Assembly (NCBI RefSeq): GCF_006539165.1
Contig: NZ_BJMM01000038.1
Location: forward strand, 1-64,000
Direction of reading: 5' to 3'
Source: Streptomyces cacaoi
GTDB taxonomy: Bacteria > Actinomycetota > Actinomycetes > Streptomycetales > Streptomycetaceae
Length of the DNA stretch: 64,000 nucleotides
Shown: one piece after another, positions 26,198 through 34,535 of the stretch
Numbering within the stretch: the stretch's first letter is position 1
Layout of the letters: each line of letters begins with the position of its first letter
The notes under the pieces: generated by a model
Database searches by the model: none
The model's input: the letters and a program-made list of their open reading frames with translations, nothing else
What the model was told of the DNA's origin: nothing
Position numbers and translations under genes: made by a program

Positions 26198-26845
26198 ATG
26201 AGCACGGAGCAGCCGGGGAACGACCCGTTCCGGAAGCCGGACGAGCCGGGCGGGCAGCAGCGCCCCCAGGGGAACGGCGGTTCGCCCTACGGCAACCCGC
26301 CGCCTCCACCGCCGCCCCCGCCGGAGGCGGGCGGCCCGCAGACGCCCTACGGCGGGGGCGGCTACCAGGGCGGCCCGTACGGCTCGCCCTACGGCACCGA
26401 TCCGCTCGCCGGGATGCCGCCGCTCGCCTCGCGCGGCAAACGGCTGCTCGCGCGGATCATCGACGCGTTGCTCATCGGCATCCCGGTCACCGTCGTCGTC
26501 GGCCTCGCGCAGGGCGGCTACCACGACGCGCGCGGTGACACCTATGCGCAGCAGGGCGTCTACACCCTCGTCTATCTGATCTACGAGGGCCTGATGCTCA
26601 CCATGTCGGGCCAGACGGTCGGCAAGAAGCTGATGCGGATCCGGGTGGCCATGCTCCAGAACGGTGCCGTACCCGTGGGCACCCCGGGCTGGTTCCGCGC
26701 CGCGGTCTATTCGCTGCCCGCGCTGGTGCCCTGTCTGGGCTTCCTGTTCTGGCTGGTGAACGTCCTCTTCTGCACCTGGGACCAGCCGTACCGGCAGTGC
26801 CTGCACGACAAGGCGGCCCGCACGGTGGTGGTGGCGGTCGACTGA
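26198..26845 (+). CDS. RDD-family membrane protein
   Basis: A 215-aa protein from ATG 26198. The N-terminal ~75 residues are rich in Pro, Gly and Tyr (YGGGGYQGGPYGSPYGT), a typical actinobacterial cytoplasmic tail. The RDD domain follows: ASRGKRLLARIIDALLIGIP, QTVGKKLMRIRVAMLQNG, LVPCLGFLFWLVNVLFCTWD and QCLHDKAARTVVV. Three to four membrane helices. It is a paralogue of the preceding gene but lacks the long linker. The role is unknown. Confidence 0.87.
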   Translation: MSTEQPGNDPFRKPDEPGGQQRPQGNGGSPYGNPPPPPPPPPEAGGPQTPYGGGGYQGGPYGSPYGTDPLAGMPPLASRGKRLLARIIDALLIGIPVTVVVGLAQGGYHDARGDTYAQQGVYTLVYLIYEGLMLTMSGQTVGKKLMRIRVAMLQNGAVPVGTPGWFRAAVYSLPALVPCLGFLFWLVNVLFCTWDQPYRQCLHDKAARTVVVAVD

Positions 26846-26985
26846 ACGGGCCGCGGCGCGGCGGCAGTTGACGGGCCTGGCCAGTCGTCCGGTCGGGCGG
26901 CCGGTCGGTCGGGCGGCCGGGCTGCCGGGCTGCTGGGCGGTTGGTACGGGCCGGACGGCCGGGACGGCGGCGGACCGGCCCGGGC

Positions 26986-27300
26986 TCAGTGGCGGCTGCC
27001 GATGCCCGCCGGCTCGGTGGACGGCGTCCGGGCGGCCTGCTGTGCGCCGGGCGCTCCGGTCTGCGCCGCGGGCAGGGAGCCGGAGACGACGGTGCTGCGC
27101 CCAACTGCCGTGCGCCGGGCGCGCCGTGCGCGCAGCACGGGGACGGCGAGTGCCACGCCGAGGCCGAGTGCGAGCGAGCCGAGCGCGGTCAGCGCGACGG
27201 CGGGGCCCGAACGCGCCCCGGTCAACAGCAGAACGGCGAGGGCCGAGACGACGACGGTGGCCGATCCGTAGACGAACTGGGCTGGGTTCGGACGCGGCAT
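26986..27300 (-). CDS. small two-helix membrane protein
   Basis: A 104-aa protein from ATG 27300, with GAGGA upstream. Two hydrophobic segments (FVYGSATVVVSALAVLLL and ALGSLALGLGVALAVPVL) are followed by a basic patch (RARRARRT) and a polar, Ser/Ala/Pro-rich cytoplasmic tail. By the positive-inside rule both termini face the cytoplasm. Family not recognised beyond being common in streptomycetes. It is convergent with the RDD gene. Upstream, 27301-27700 holds nothing I can call a gene. Confidence 0.7.
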   Translation of the reverse strand: MPRPNPAQFVYGSATVVVSALAVLLLTGARSGPAVALTALGSLALGLGVALAVPVLRARRARRTAVGRSTVVSGSLPAAQTGAPGAQQAARTPSTEPAGIGSRH

Positions 27301-27700
27301 GGCGGATCCGTCCTCGGGGGTGTCGGTCACGGTGTGGATGACGAACGGGTCGTTGCGCGCGGCGTGTTGGGCCGGGCGACTGCCGGACGGCCGGGGGACG
27401 ACCACCACGAACAGAGCGCCTTCGAACGACTCTACGGTCCGGAATGCCCGGGCGGAAAGCACGCCAAGCGTGACCCGTCCCACGGCTTCGGTGCACAGGG
27501 GGCGCACTGACGCACATCGCCCGGTCCGCCTCAACTCCGGGGCGCCGAGGGCCTCTTGTGCGAGCCGCGCGGATCCGGAGTGTCCGGCCCGCGCGCGGGG
27601 GCGCATCAGTTGTTCGCATCCGCTATCTGATGGGGAGTTGGGCACACCGTTGACGGGTCCGGGCCGTGCCGGGCCGTCGCGCGGGGCCGGAGGGGCCGCG

Positions 27701-28023
27701 GTTTGATTGAATGCTCAACCAGAAGATCACGCACGGCGATCACCCCGAAAATACCCGGATAAAGGGAACAAATAGGACGGTCGCGCTGATCCCATACGCT
27801 CGGTGAGGGCGATCCGGGAACTCCTGAAAGTGGCTCAGATCACAGGGGGTTGGAGGTTGTGCAACCCAGGGATGAATTTGTTTGCATCGTTGCAGGTCAA
27901 AACATGATCACCCGTTACCCCCTGGCGATCGGCGTCGGATCGCGTTTAGATGCCTGGTGGGGCCCCGTCGGACGGGGCCCCGGAAGACCACCCGCAACGA
28001 GCCTCACGGGGGAGATGGTGATC
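27701..28023 (+). promoter_or_regulatory. low-GC leader region with hairpins before a hypothetical gene
   Basis: Base composition drops sharply here compared with flanking DNA. Two hairpins are clear: GGGTTG/CAACCC (27847-27852 and 27862-27867), and a perfect GGGGCCCCGT-CGG-ACGGGGCCCC (27959-27981). The second lies 30 bases before the ribosome site GGGGGAG. GATCAC recurs several times (around 27726, 27740, 27837, 27905). A long structured 5' leader with attenuation is plausible. No known riboswitch was recognised. Confidence 0.5.
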
Positions 28024-28494
28024 ATGTCTGGAGGCGGATTCGTCAGGCTGCCGGACGGCAGCGTGATCGTCGCGCTCACCCTGCCCGTCCCGCGCGCACA
28101 GGGCGGCCCGAACCCGGCCGCGGCCCCGCCCGTGGGAGCGCGCGGAGCCCGGCGCTCCGCCTCGTCCGGCGCCCCGGCCCTGCTGCCCGCCACCCGCTGG
28201 TCGGCACACGCCGACGAGCCGCACACGGTGCGGTCGGCCGCGCCCCGCAGACCCGGGGACGAGCCGCGGGTCCGCGTGCTCGTCCACGCCCGCAACCGGG
28301 CCCGCGCCCTGACCAGGCTGCGCAATCTGGGCCTGCGCGCGATCTATCTGCGCGGCAACGCCGAACCGCCCACGGCGGACGAGGCCACCGCCGTGCTGCA
28401 CCACCCGGAGGGCCTGGTCTGGCGCGCCGTCCCCGAGGACGACCGCGAGTCCTGGCACCCCATCGCATCGCTGCTCAGAACCAGCCCGGCCTGA
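28024..28494 (+). CDS. hypothetical protein
   Basis: A 156-aa protein from ATG 28024, nine bases after GGAG. An open frame extends upstream to 27850 but crosses the hairpin leader, so I do not use it. The first 20 residues form a short strand motif (GGFVRLPDGSVIVALTLPV), then about 60 disordered residues. The C-terminal ~75 residues (RVRVLVHARNRARALTRLRN, GLRAIYLRGNAEPPTADEAT, EGLVWRAVPEDDRESW) look like an alpha/beta fold. I do not recognise the family. It is convergent with the nicotinamidase gene. Confidence 0.7.
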   Translation: MSGGGFVRLPDGSVIVALTLPVPRAQGGPNPAAAPPVGARGARRSASSGAPALLPATRWSAHADEPHTVRSAAPRRPGDEPRVRVLVHARNRARALTRLRNLGLRAIYLRGNAEPPTADEATAVLHHPEGLVWRAVPEDDRESWHPIASLLRTSPA

Positions 28495-28673
28495 CCGCGC
28501 CCGGCCCGGACCGCCCGAGGCCCGGCCCCCGGCCCTGCCCGCCCGGGCCCGGCCCCGGACATGCGACGGCCCCGCGGAGGCGGCACACAGCCGCTCCCAC
28601 GGGGCCTGAGCAAGTCCGCGAGGCCGCGTCCCGGGCTCGCCAGGGGCGGGCCCGGGCGAGGGACGCCGGGACC

Positions 28674-29267
28674 CTAACCGGCGGCGACCACCGGCTTGCC
28701 GAGCAGCTCGACGCCCGCGTCCCGCAGCTCGTCCAGAGCGCGCGCGACGCTGTCCGGGTCGACCCCGGCCGTCAGATCGAGCAGCACCTGCGTACGGAAG
28801 CCCTCCCGGGCCGCGTCCAGCGCCGTCACGCGGACGCAGTGGTCGGTGGCCAGACCGACGACGTCGACCTCCGTCACACCGCGGTCGCGCAGCCAGCCGG
28901 CCAGCGTGGCGCCGTTCTCGTCGGCGCCCTCGAAGCCGCTGTAGCCGTCCGAGTAGGCGCCCTTGTCGAAGACGGCCTCGATGGCGCCGGAGGCGACGGC
29001 GGGCGCGAAGTTCGGATGGAAGCCCACACCCTCCGTGCCCGCGACGCAGTGCGGCGGCCAGGAGCGGACGAAGTCGGGCTCGTCCGAGAAGTGGGCGCCG
29101 GGGTCGATGTGCGCGTCCCGTGTCGCGACGACATGGCGGTAGCCGGCGGACGCGTCCCCGACCAGTTCGGTGATCGCGGCGGCCACGTCGGCGCCGCCCG
29201 CGACCGCGAGGCTGCCGCCCTCGCAGAAGTCGTTCTGCACGTCGACGACGATCAGTGCCCGGTGCAT
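28674..29267 (-). CDS. pncA: nicotinamidase
   Basis: A 197-aa cysteine hydrolase of the isochorismatase fold that converts nicotinamide to nicotinate for NAD salvage. ATG 29267 follows AAAGGTG. The catalytic triad is visible: Asp in IVVDVQNDFCEGG, Lys in VFDKGAYSDGYSGFEG, and Cys in GLATDHCVRVTALDA. The metal-binding Asp-x-His pattern appears as RDAHIDPGAHF. The next gene upstream on the same strand encodes nicotinate phosphoribosyltransferase, the following step of the pathway; the gap is 154 bases, so they may be co-transcribed. Confidence 0.94.
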   Translation of the reverse strand: MHRALIVVDVQNDFCEGGSLAVAGGADVAAAITELVGDASAGYRHVVATRDAHIDPGAHFSDEPDFVRSWPPHCVAGTEGVGFHPNFAPAVASGAIEAVFDKGAYSDGYSGFEGADENGATLAGWLRDRGVTEVDVVGLATDHCVRVTALDAAREGFRTQVLLDLTAGVDPDSVARALDELRDAGVELLGKPVVAAG

Positions 29268-29421
29268 GGTGCACACCTTTCGGCTGGATGAGGGGCGGGC
29301 GGCCAAGGCTGGGGGCCGTCACCTATGAGACTAGACACTCGGGCACGCGGGCGGCAGTGCTCCCGGGGAACGGGCCCGCCGCCCGCCTCCGACCTGCGGA
29401 AACGCACCGTGAGGCGAGGGC

Positions 29422-30786
29422 TCACCGGTGCTCCACCGGCAGTACGGGCTCGCCCCGCGACAGCTGCATCGCCGACATCGGCAGCCCCGCGACGGCCGCC
29501 CGGTGCCGCTCCCGCGCGGCCTCCAGCGGCTCCCGGCCGACCACCTCGCCGCCCTTGACCAGCTCCACCTGCAACAGCCGGTCCGCCAGCTCGGACGGCA
29601 CCTCGCCGCTGCCGACGACCTCCGCCTCGGCGACACCGGATGCGTCCAGCGTCCGCGCCGCCCACTTGGCGCCGCCCGCCGAGCTCTTGCCGCCCATCGA
29701 CCGCTTGGCGACCGGCCGCATCGGCGCGTCCGGCTCGTCCGCCTCGGCACGCGCCACCAGCTTGTAGACCATCGAGCACGTCGGGTGACCGCTGCCGGTC
29801 ACCAGCTGGGTGCCCACGCCGTACGCGTCCACCGGCGCAGCGGCCAGCGAGGCGATCGCGTACTCGTCCAGATCGCTGGTGACGACGATCTTCGTGCCGT
29901 GCGCGCCGAGATCGTCGAGCTGCTGGCGTACCCGGTGGGCGAGCAGCAGCAGATCGCCGGAGTCGATACGGACGGCGCCCAGGCCGGGCCCGGCGATCTC
30001 CACCGCCGTGCGCACGGCCTCGGCGACGTCGTAGGTGTCCACCAGGAGCGTCGTCCCGCTGCCGAGGGAGTCGACCTGCGCGGTGAAGGCGTCCCGCTCG
30101 GAGTCGTGCAGCAGCGTGAAGGAGTGGGCGCTCGTGCCGACGGTGGGGATGCCGTACCGGAAACCGGCCGCCAGGTCGGAGGTGGTGGCGAAGCCGCCGA
30201 TGTACGCGGCGCGGGAGGCGGCGACGGCCGCCAGCTCGTGGGTGCGCCGCGCGCCCATCTCGATCAGCGGACGGTCCCCGGCGGCCACGGCCATCCGCGA
30301 GGCGGCGGCGGCGACCGCCGAGTCGTGGTTGAGGATCGAGAGGATCACCGTCTCCAGCAGGACGCACTCCGCGAAGGTGCCCTCGACGCGCAGGACGGGC
30401 GAGCCGGGGAAGTACACCTCGCCCTCGGGGTAGCCGCGGATGTCGCCCCGGAAGCGGTACCCGGCCAGCCACTCCAGCGTCCGCTCGTCCACGACGTGCT
30501 GCTCGCGCAGGAAGCCGAGCATCTGCTCGTCGAAGCGGAAGTTCTCCACGGCGTCCAGCACCCGGCCGGTGCCCGCGACCACGCCGTAGCGGCGGCCCTC
30601 GGGGAGGCGGCGGGTGAAGACCTCGAAGCTGGAGCGGCGCTCGGCTGTGCCTGCGTGGAGCGCGGCCTGGAGCATCGTCAGCTCGTACTGGTCCGTGAAG
30701 AGCGCGGTGGACGGCACGGAGACCGGAAGTCCCGTGTCCGCCTGCCGGGAGTCGTGCGGGGGCGGTGCCCCGGGGGATTCCAGCAC
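29422..30786 (-). CDS. pncB: nicotinate phosphoribosyltransferase
   Basis: A 454-aa enzyme that joins nicotinate to PRPP, making nicotinate mononucleotide. The start is GTG 30786 with GAGGTG eight bases upstream; longer frames run into the divergent clpS promoter. Core motifs are ALFTDQYELTMLQAALHAG at the substrate tunnel, YRFRGDIRGYPEGEVYFPGS, IEMGARRTHELAAVAASRA, VGTSAHSFTLLH, and the PRPP-site segment AVRIDSGDLLLLAHRVR followed by KIVVTSDLDEYAI. It works with the adjacent nicotinamidase in the Preiss-Handler salvage route. Confidence 0.94.
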   Translation of the reverse strand: MLESPGAPPPHDSRQADTGLPVSVPSTALFTDQYELTMLQAALHAGTAERRSSFEVFTRRLPEGRRYGVVAGTGRVLDAVENFRFDEQMLGFLREQHVVDERTLEWLAGYRFRGDIRGYPEGEVYFPGSPVLRVEGTFAECVLLETVILSILNHDSAVAAAASRMAVAAGDRPLIEMGARRTHELAAVAASRAAYIGGFATTSDLAAGFRYGIPTVGTSAHSFTLLHDSERDAFTAQVDSLGSGTTLLVDTYDVAEAVRTAVEIAGPGLGAVRIDSGDLLLLAHRVRQQLDDLGAHGTKIVVTSDLDEYAIASLAAAPVDAYGVGTQLVTGSGHPTCSMVYKLVARAEADEPDAPMRPVAKRSMGGKSSAGGAKWAARTLDASGVAEAEVVGSGEVPSELADRLLQVELVKGGEVVGREPLEAARERHRAAVAGLPMSAMQLSRGEPVLPVEHR

Positions 30787-30909
30787 TGGTGGTTCACCTC
30801 GTGTGTCGTTCCGTCGCTGCGAGCGTACCCCGATCTCGTCAGCCTGACGATATACGCCCTGGGGAGGCTCGTTTGCGCGTGCCTCGGTGCCGGGTGGCAG
30901 CATGGAGGC

Positions 30910-31212
30910 GTGAGTGTCGCCCCCAGCGAGATCGAACGCCCGGAGATCAGCGAGGAGCACGTCGAGGTTCCGGAACCCGACGTCCCCTGGGTCACTGTCG
31001 TGCACAACGATCCCGTCAACCTCATGAGCTACGTGACCTACGTGTTCCAGGCGTACTTCGGCTATTCGAAGGAGAAGGCGAAGAAGCTGATGCTCGACGT
31101 GCACCACAAGGGGCGCGCCATCGTCTCCAGCGGCAGCCGCGAGGAGATGGAGCGCGATGTGCAGGCCATGCACAGCTACGGCCTGTGGGCGACCCTCCAG
31201 CAGGACCGCTGA
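30910..31212 (+). CDS. clpS: ATP-dependent Clp protease adaptor ClpS
   Basis: A 100-aa adaptor that brings N-degron substrates to ClpAP/ClpCP. The start is GTG 30910; GGAGG lies almost directly against it, so initiation may be unusual. The family core is unmistakable: VPWVTVVHNDPVNLMSYVTY, VFQAYFGYSKEKAKKLMLDV, and HHKGRAIVSSGSREEMERDV. The Asn-Asp pair and Met at the N-degron pocket are present. It overlaps the following DUF2017 gene by one base (TGATG). That pair is conserved in actinobacteria. Confidence 0.95.
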   Translation: MSVAPSEIERPEISEEHVEVPEPDVPWVTVVHNDPVNLMSYVTYVFQAYFGYSKEKAKKLMLDVHHKGRAIVSSGSREEMERDVQAMHSYGLWATLQQDR

Positions 31213-31862
31213 TGGCCGGACACTTCGAACCGACCGGGGACGGCGGCGCCGCCATCGCGCTGGACGAGGTCGAGATCTCCATCCTGCGCAGCCTCGCCGT
31301 ACAGCTCCTCGAACTGATCGGCCCCGGCACCGGGCCCGAGCCCGCGCCCACCGGCACCACCGACAGCGGTGAGGACCTGCCCGGCGGCCTGGAGGACGTG
31401 GCCTGGCCGCCCTTCGACGACGGCCCCACCGAGCCCCCCGCCGACCCCGCGCTGGCCCGGCTCTTCCCGGACGCCTACGGGCCCGGGCCCGGCGCCGAGC
31501 CCGAGGACCCGGCCGCGGCCGAGGAGGCCCGCGCCGCCTCCGCCGAGTTCCGCCGCTACACCGAGAACGATCTGCGGGCCCGCAAACGGGAGGACGGGCT
31601 GGCCGTCGTCCGGGCCCTGGACTCCCTCACCCCCGGCGAGCAGGGCGCCGTGCTTACGCTCACGGCCGACGACGCACGCCAGTGGCTCGGGGCGCTCAAC
31701 GACCTCCGGCTGGCCATCGGCACGCGGCTGGAGGTCACCGACGAGGACGACGGCAGCGAGCTGTACAGCCTGCCGGACTCGGACCCGCGCAAGCCGATGG
31801 TGATGGCCTACCTGTGGCTCGGCGGCCTCCAGGAAACCCTCATCGAGACGCTCCTGCCCTGA
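31212..31862 (+). CDS. DUF2017 family protein
   Basis: A 216-aa acidic cytoplasmic protein translated from an ATG that overlaps the clpS stop. N-terminal segment ALDEVEISILRSLAVQLLEL and the C-terminal segment MVMAYLWLGGLQETLIETLL are typical of DUF2017. The middle ~60 residues are Pro/Ala/Asp-rich. No catalytic motif. Constant pairing with clpS suggests a role in Clp-dependent proteolysis, though no biochemical function is established. Tandem GACCTGCCCT decamers begin at its stop codon (31851-31893). Confidence 0.85.
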   Translation: MAGHFEPTGDGGAAIALDEVEISILRSLAVQLLELIGPGTGPEPAPTGTTDSGEDLPGGLEDVAWPPFDDGPTEPPADPALARLFPDAYGPGPGAEPEDPAAAEEARAASAEFRRYTENDLRARKREDGLAVVRALDSLTPGEQGAVLTLTADDARQWLGALNDLRLAIGTRLEVTDEDDGSELYSLPDSDPRKPMVMAYLWLGGLQETLIETLLP

Positions 31863-32008
31863 CCTGCCCTGACCTGCCCTGCCCTGACCTGAGCCGACCC
31901 GGCCCGGTCCGTTCTGCTCTGCTGCCCTGCTGTCGCGCCTGCCCTGCCCTGCTCTGCTCAGCTCTGCCACGCCCGGCCGGGCCCGGCTCGCCTGCCCCGG
32001 CCGAGCGT

Positions 32009-32035
32009 CGGACTGGCTGATTTTCAGCCCGTCCG
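32009..32035 (+). terminator. hairpin terminator after DUF2017
   Basis: CGGAC-T-GGCTGA, loop TTT, TCAGCC-C-GTCCG: an 11-bp stem with one mismatch. It lies in the 271-base gap after the clpS-DUF2017 pair. The gap otherwise holds CCTGCCCTG-type short repeats (31855-31965) and no gene. Confidence 0.6.
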
Positions 32036-32133
32036 GCGCTGGGGGAGCGGAGGGCGCACGCCCGCGCGTGATAGACGTTCGCCGCACGCCACTTCATCCC
32101 GAGGGGCCGGTAGGCGAAAGGCACGGAGGGACC

Positions 32134-33564
32134 ATGAGCTCTGAGCGGGTCGCGGCCGACGAGGGCTACCAGCGGGGGCTGGGCAGTCGGCAGGTACAGA
32201 TGATCGCCATCGGCGGTGCGATCGGTGTCGGCCTCTTCATGGGCGCCGGCGCGAACATCGCCAAGGCGGGACCGAGCATTCTCCTGATGTACGCCCTCGC
32301 CGGCGTCATCATCTTCTTCATCATGCGCGCCCTGGGCGAACTGCTGATGCACCGGCCGGTCTCGGGCAGTTTCGCGGAATACGCCCGTGACTTCTTCGGC
32401 CCGTTCTTCGGCTATGTCACGGGCTGGACGTACTGGCTGTTGTGGATCGCGGTGTGCATGTCCGAACTGACGGCGGCAGCCATCTATATCCATTTCTGGT
32501 TCCCGGCCGTTCCGCAGTGGTGCAGCGCACTGTTCTTCCTGGTGGTGCTGTTCGGCGCCAACCTGATCTCGGTGAAGGTTTTCGGCGAGGTCGAGTTCTG
32601 GTTCTCGATGGTCAAGGTCACCGCGATCATCGGCATGATCGTCATCGGCCTCGGGGTCGTCACACTCGGTTTCTCGCAGGCCGGGGACGGTGCCTCGTTC
32701 ACCAATCTCTGGGCGCACCGGGGTTTCTTCCCCACCGGGATCGGCTCCAGCCTGATGACGCTCCAGGGCGTGATGTTCGCCTATATCGCGGTCGAGCTGG
32801 TCGGTATCACGGCGGGTGAGTCGAAGGACCCGAAGACGACGCTGCCGAAGGCCATCAACACCCTGCCGTGGCGCATCATCGTCTTCTACGTGGGCGCGCT
32901 CACGGTGATTCTCTCCGTGGTCCGGTGGACCGAATTCTCCGCAGGGACCAGCCCGTTCGTGAAGGGCTTCGAGGTGATCGGTATTCCGCTGGGCGCCTCG
33001 ATCGTCAACTTCGTGGTGCTCACCGCCGCGCTCTCCTCGTGCAACTCCGGTATCTACTCCACGGGCCGGATGCTGCGGGCGCTGGCGGCCAACGGCGAGG
33101 CGCCGGGCTTCTTCGCGCGGCTGAACTCGCGCAAGTCGCCGGCGACGGGCATCACCTTCTCCGCCGTGGTGATGTCCCTCGGCGTCGTGATCAACTACCT
33201 CATCCCTGACCAGGCGTTCGAGTATGTGACGTCCGTCTCCACGGTCTGCGCGATCTGGACCTGGCTGACGATCCTGGGCTGCCACATCCGCTACCGCCGC
33301 GCCGTCCGGCTCGGCACGCTGCCGGCCTCCTCGTTCCCGGCACCCGGCGGCAGCGTCTTCAGCTGGGTCGCCGTCGCCTTCCTGCTGTTCGTCCTGGTGC
33401 TGACGGCGATGGATCCGGTGGCCCGGGTCTCGCTGTACATCGGCGGCATCTGGGCCGTGCTGCTGGTGGCCGGCTGGCTGTGCTGGGCGCGGGCCTCCCG
33501 GGCGGCGAAGGCCCTGGCCCCGGAGCAGCCGGCGGCGCAGGAACTGCCGGCCGACACCGTCTGA
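32134..33564 (+). CDS. APC-family amino-acid permease
   Basis: A 476-aa membrane protein with 12 predicted helices. ATG 32134 follows GGAGG. The first helix carries the family signature AIGGAIGVGLFMGAGANIAK, followed by GPSILLMYALAGVIIFFIMR and RALGELLMHRPVSGSFAEYA, typical of the AAT subgroup (GabP, AnsP, LysP-like). The unwound substrate region in helix 6 is FAYIAVELVGITAGESKDP. The substrate cannot be assigned; asparagine, GABA or aromatic amino acids are all seen in this subgroup. Single-gene unit. Confidence 0.92.
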   Translation: MSSERVAADEGYQRGLGSRQVQMIAIGGAIGVGLFMGAGANIAKAGPSILLMYALAGVIIFFIMRALGELLMHRPVSGSFAEYARDFFGPFFGYVTGWTYWLLWIAVCMSELTAAAIYIHFWFPAVPQWCSALFFLVVLFGANLISVKVFGEVEFWFSMVKVTAIIGMIVIGLGVVTLGFSQAGDGASFTNLWAHRGFFPTGIGSSLMTLQGVMFAYIAVELVGITAGESKDPKTTLPKAINTLPWRIIVFYVGALTVILSVVRWTEFSAGTSPFVKGFEVIGIPLGASIVNFVVLTAALSSCNSGIYSTGRMLRALAANGEAPGFFARLNSRKSPATGITFSAVVMSLGVVINYLIPDQAFEYVTSVSTVCAIWTWLTILGCHIRYRRAVRLGTLPASSFPAPGGSVFSWVAVAFLLFVLVLTAMDPVARVSLYIGGIWAVLLVAGWLCWARASRAAKALAPEQPAAQELPADTV

Positions 33565-33665
33565 GACGGCCGCCGACGCGGTCCCGTACGGCCGCCGGTG
33601 CCGTCCGGGACGGCCGCTCGGGAGGGCCCCTTCCGGCGTCCGTACGTCCGCATATTCTTGCGAGC

Positions 33666-34091
33666 ATGCTGACCATCACACAGGAGCTGCACGACAAGAT
33701 CGTCGCCCATGCCCGTCAGGACCACCCCGACGAGGCGTGCGGCGTGGTCGCGGGCCCGGCCGGCAGCGGCCGTCCCGAGCGCTTCATCCCGATGCTCAAC
33801 GCGGCGCGTTCGCCGACCTTCTACGAGTTCGACTCCGCCGATCTGCTCAAGCTCTACCGGGAGATGGACGACCGCGACGAGGAACCCGTCGTGATCTACC
33901 ACTCGCACACCGCGACCGAGGCGTACCCGTCGCGTACGGACATCACCTACGCCAACGAGCCCGGTGCGCACTACGTCCTCGTCTCCACCGCCGAGTGCGG
34001 CAACGAGGAAGGCCCGTTCTCCTTCCGCTCGTTCCGCATCGTGGACGGTGAGGTGACCGAGGAAGAGGTCTCCGTCGTCGCCGCGCCCTGA
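33666..34091 (+). CDS. mec: JAMM/MPN metalloprotease (Mec-type, CysO-cysteine peptidase)
   Basis: A 141-aa zinc peptidase. The JAMM motif is complete: Glu in HPDEACGVV and HSH-x(7)-S-x-x-D in YHSHTATEAYPSRTD. In the mycobacterial pathway this enzyme releases cysteine from the CysO carrier. TATTCT at 33653-33658 lies seven bases before the ATG, so the transcript may be leaderless. The cysO and cysM genes follow within 450 bases on the same strand, with a Cys-containing leader peptide in between that gives them their own promoter. Confidence 0.9.
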   Translation: MLTITQELHDKIVAHARQDHPDEACGVVAGPAGSGRPERFIPMLNAARSPTFYEFDSADLLKLYREMDDRDEEPVVIYHSHTATEAYPSRTDITYANEPGAHYVLVSTAECGNEEGPFSFRSFRIVDGEVTEEEVSVVAAP

Positions 34092-34183
34092 GGATCGCGG
34101 TCCCGTATCCCGGCGATCCCTCGGAGTGAGACGGAATGGTCCGCATCCTGGAATCGGCATCCGAATACCGCCTCGGGAATCGT

Positions 34184-34189
34184 TACGAT
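34184..34189 (+). promoter_or_regulatory. -10 element of a leaderless transcript
   Basis: TACGAT lies six bases before the ATG of the small leader ORF at 34196, the spacing seen for leaderless streptomycete and mycobacterial genes. No clear -35 box was found. Confidence 0.55.
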
Positions 34190-34195
34190 GAGCCC

Positions 34196-34327
34196 ATGGT
34201 TGTCCACGACGTGAGCGCTTCAGGAAAGGCCCCGGGCACGCTGCTGCTCGTGGCGCGCCTGCACGTCGATCTGTGCCGCCTCGCCAGCGCCATCTGTCGG
34301 CGCCCGGCCGCCGGCACCGCTGTCTGA
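34196..34327 (+). CDS. leaderless Cys-containing leader peptide of the cysO-cysM operon
   Basis: A 43-aa ORF. Its core VARLHVDLCRLASAICRR matches a leader-peptide type that I recall being placed before sulfur-assimilation and cysteine genes in actinobacteria. It contains two Cys codons. The start codon sits at the presumed transcription start, six bases after TACGAT, so ribosomes would load at the 5' end. A perfect hairpin begins five bases after the stop codon. Slow translation at Cys codons when cysteine is scarce could prevent the hairpin from silencing the downstream genes. That mechanism is known from mycobacteria and is inferred here. Confidence 0.72.
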   Translation: MVVHDVSASGKAPGTLLLVARLHVDLCRLASAICRRPAAGTAV

Positions 34328-34331
34328 CCCT

Positions 34332-34351
34332 CCGGCCGGTGGTCCGGCCGG
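34332..34351 (+). promoter_or_regulatory. candidate attenuator hairpin
   Basis: CCGGCCGG-TGGT-CCGGCCGG: a perfect 8-bp stem with a 4-base loop, directly after the leader-peptide stop (34327) and 184 bases before cysO. Each arm is itself self-complementary, so alternative pairings are possible. Confidence 0.5.
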
Positions 34352-34535
34352 CGCCCGCTCCGGCCCGCGCGTCCACCGCGTCCCGGGCCGGTGCCGCCCC
34401 GTCCCCCGTCTGCCCCCCGTTTCCGCCACGCCGCGGTGCGCCCGGCACGGCCGCCGCACGGTCCGGCCGGGCGTCCCGCCGTACCGCCGCACAGCATCCG
34501 CACAGCCGACCCGTCCTGACGACAGGAGCACTCTC

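Noticed and set aside
27850..28023. N-terminal extension of the hypothetical gene to TTG 27850
   Set aside because: The added residues cross two hairpins and lack protein-like composition; ATG 28024 has a proper ribosome site.
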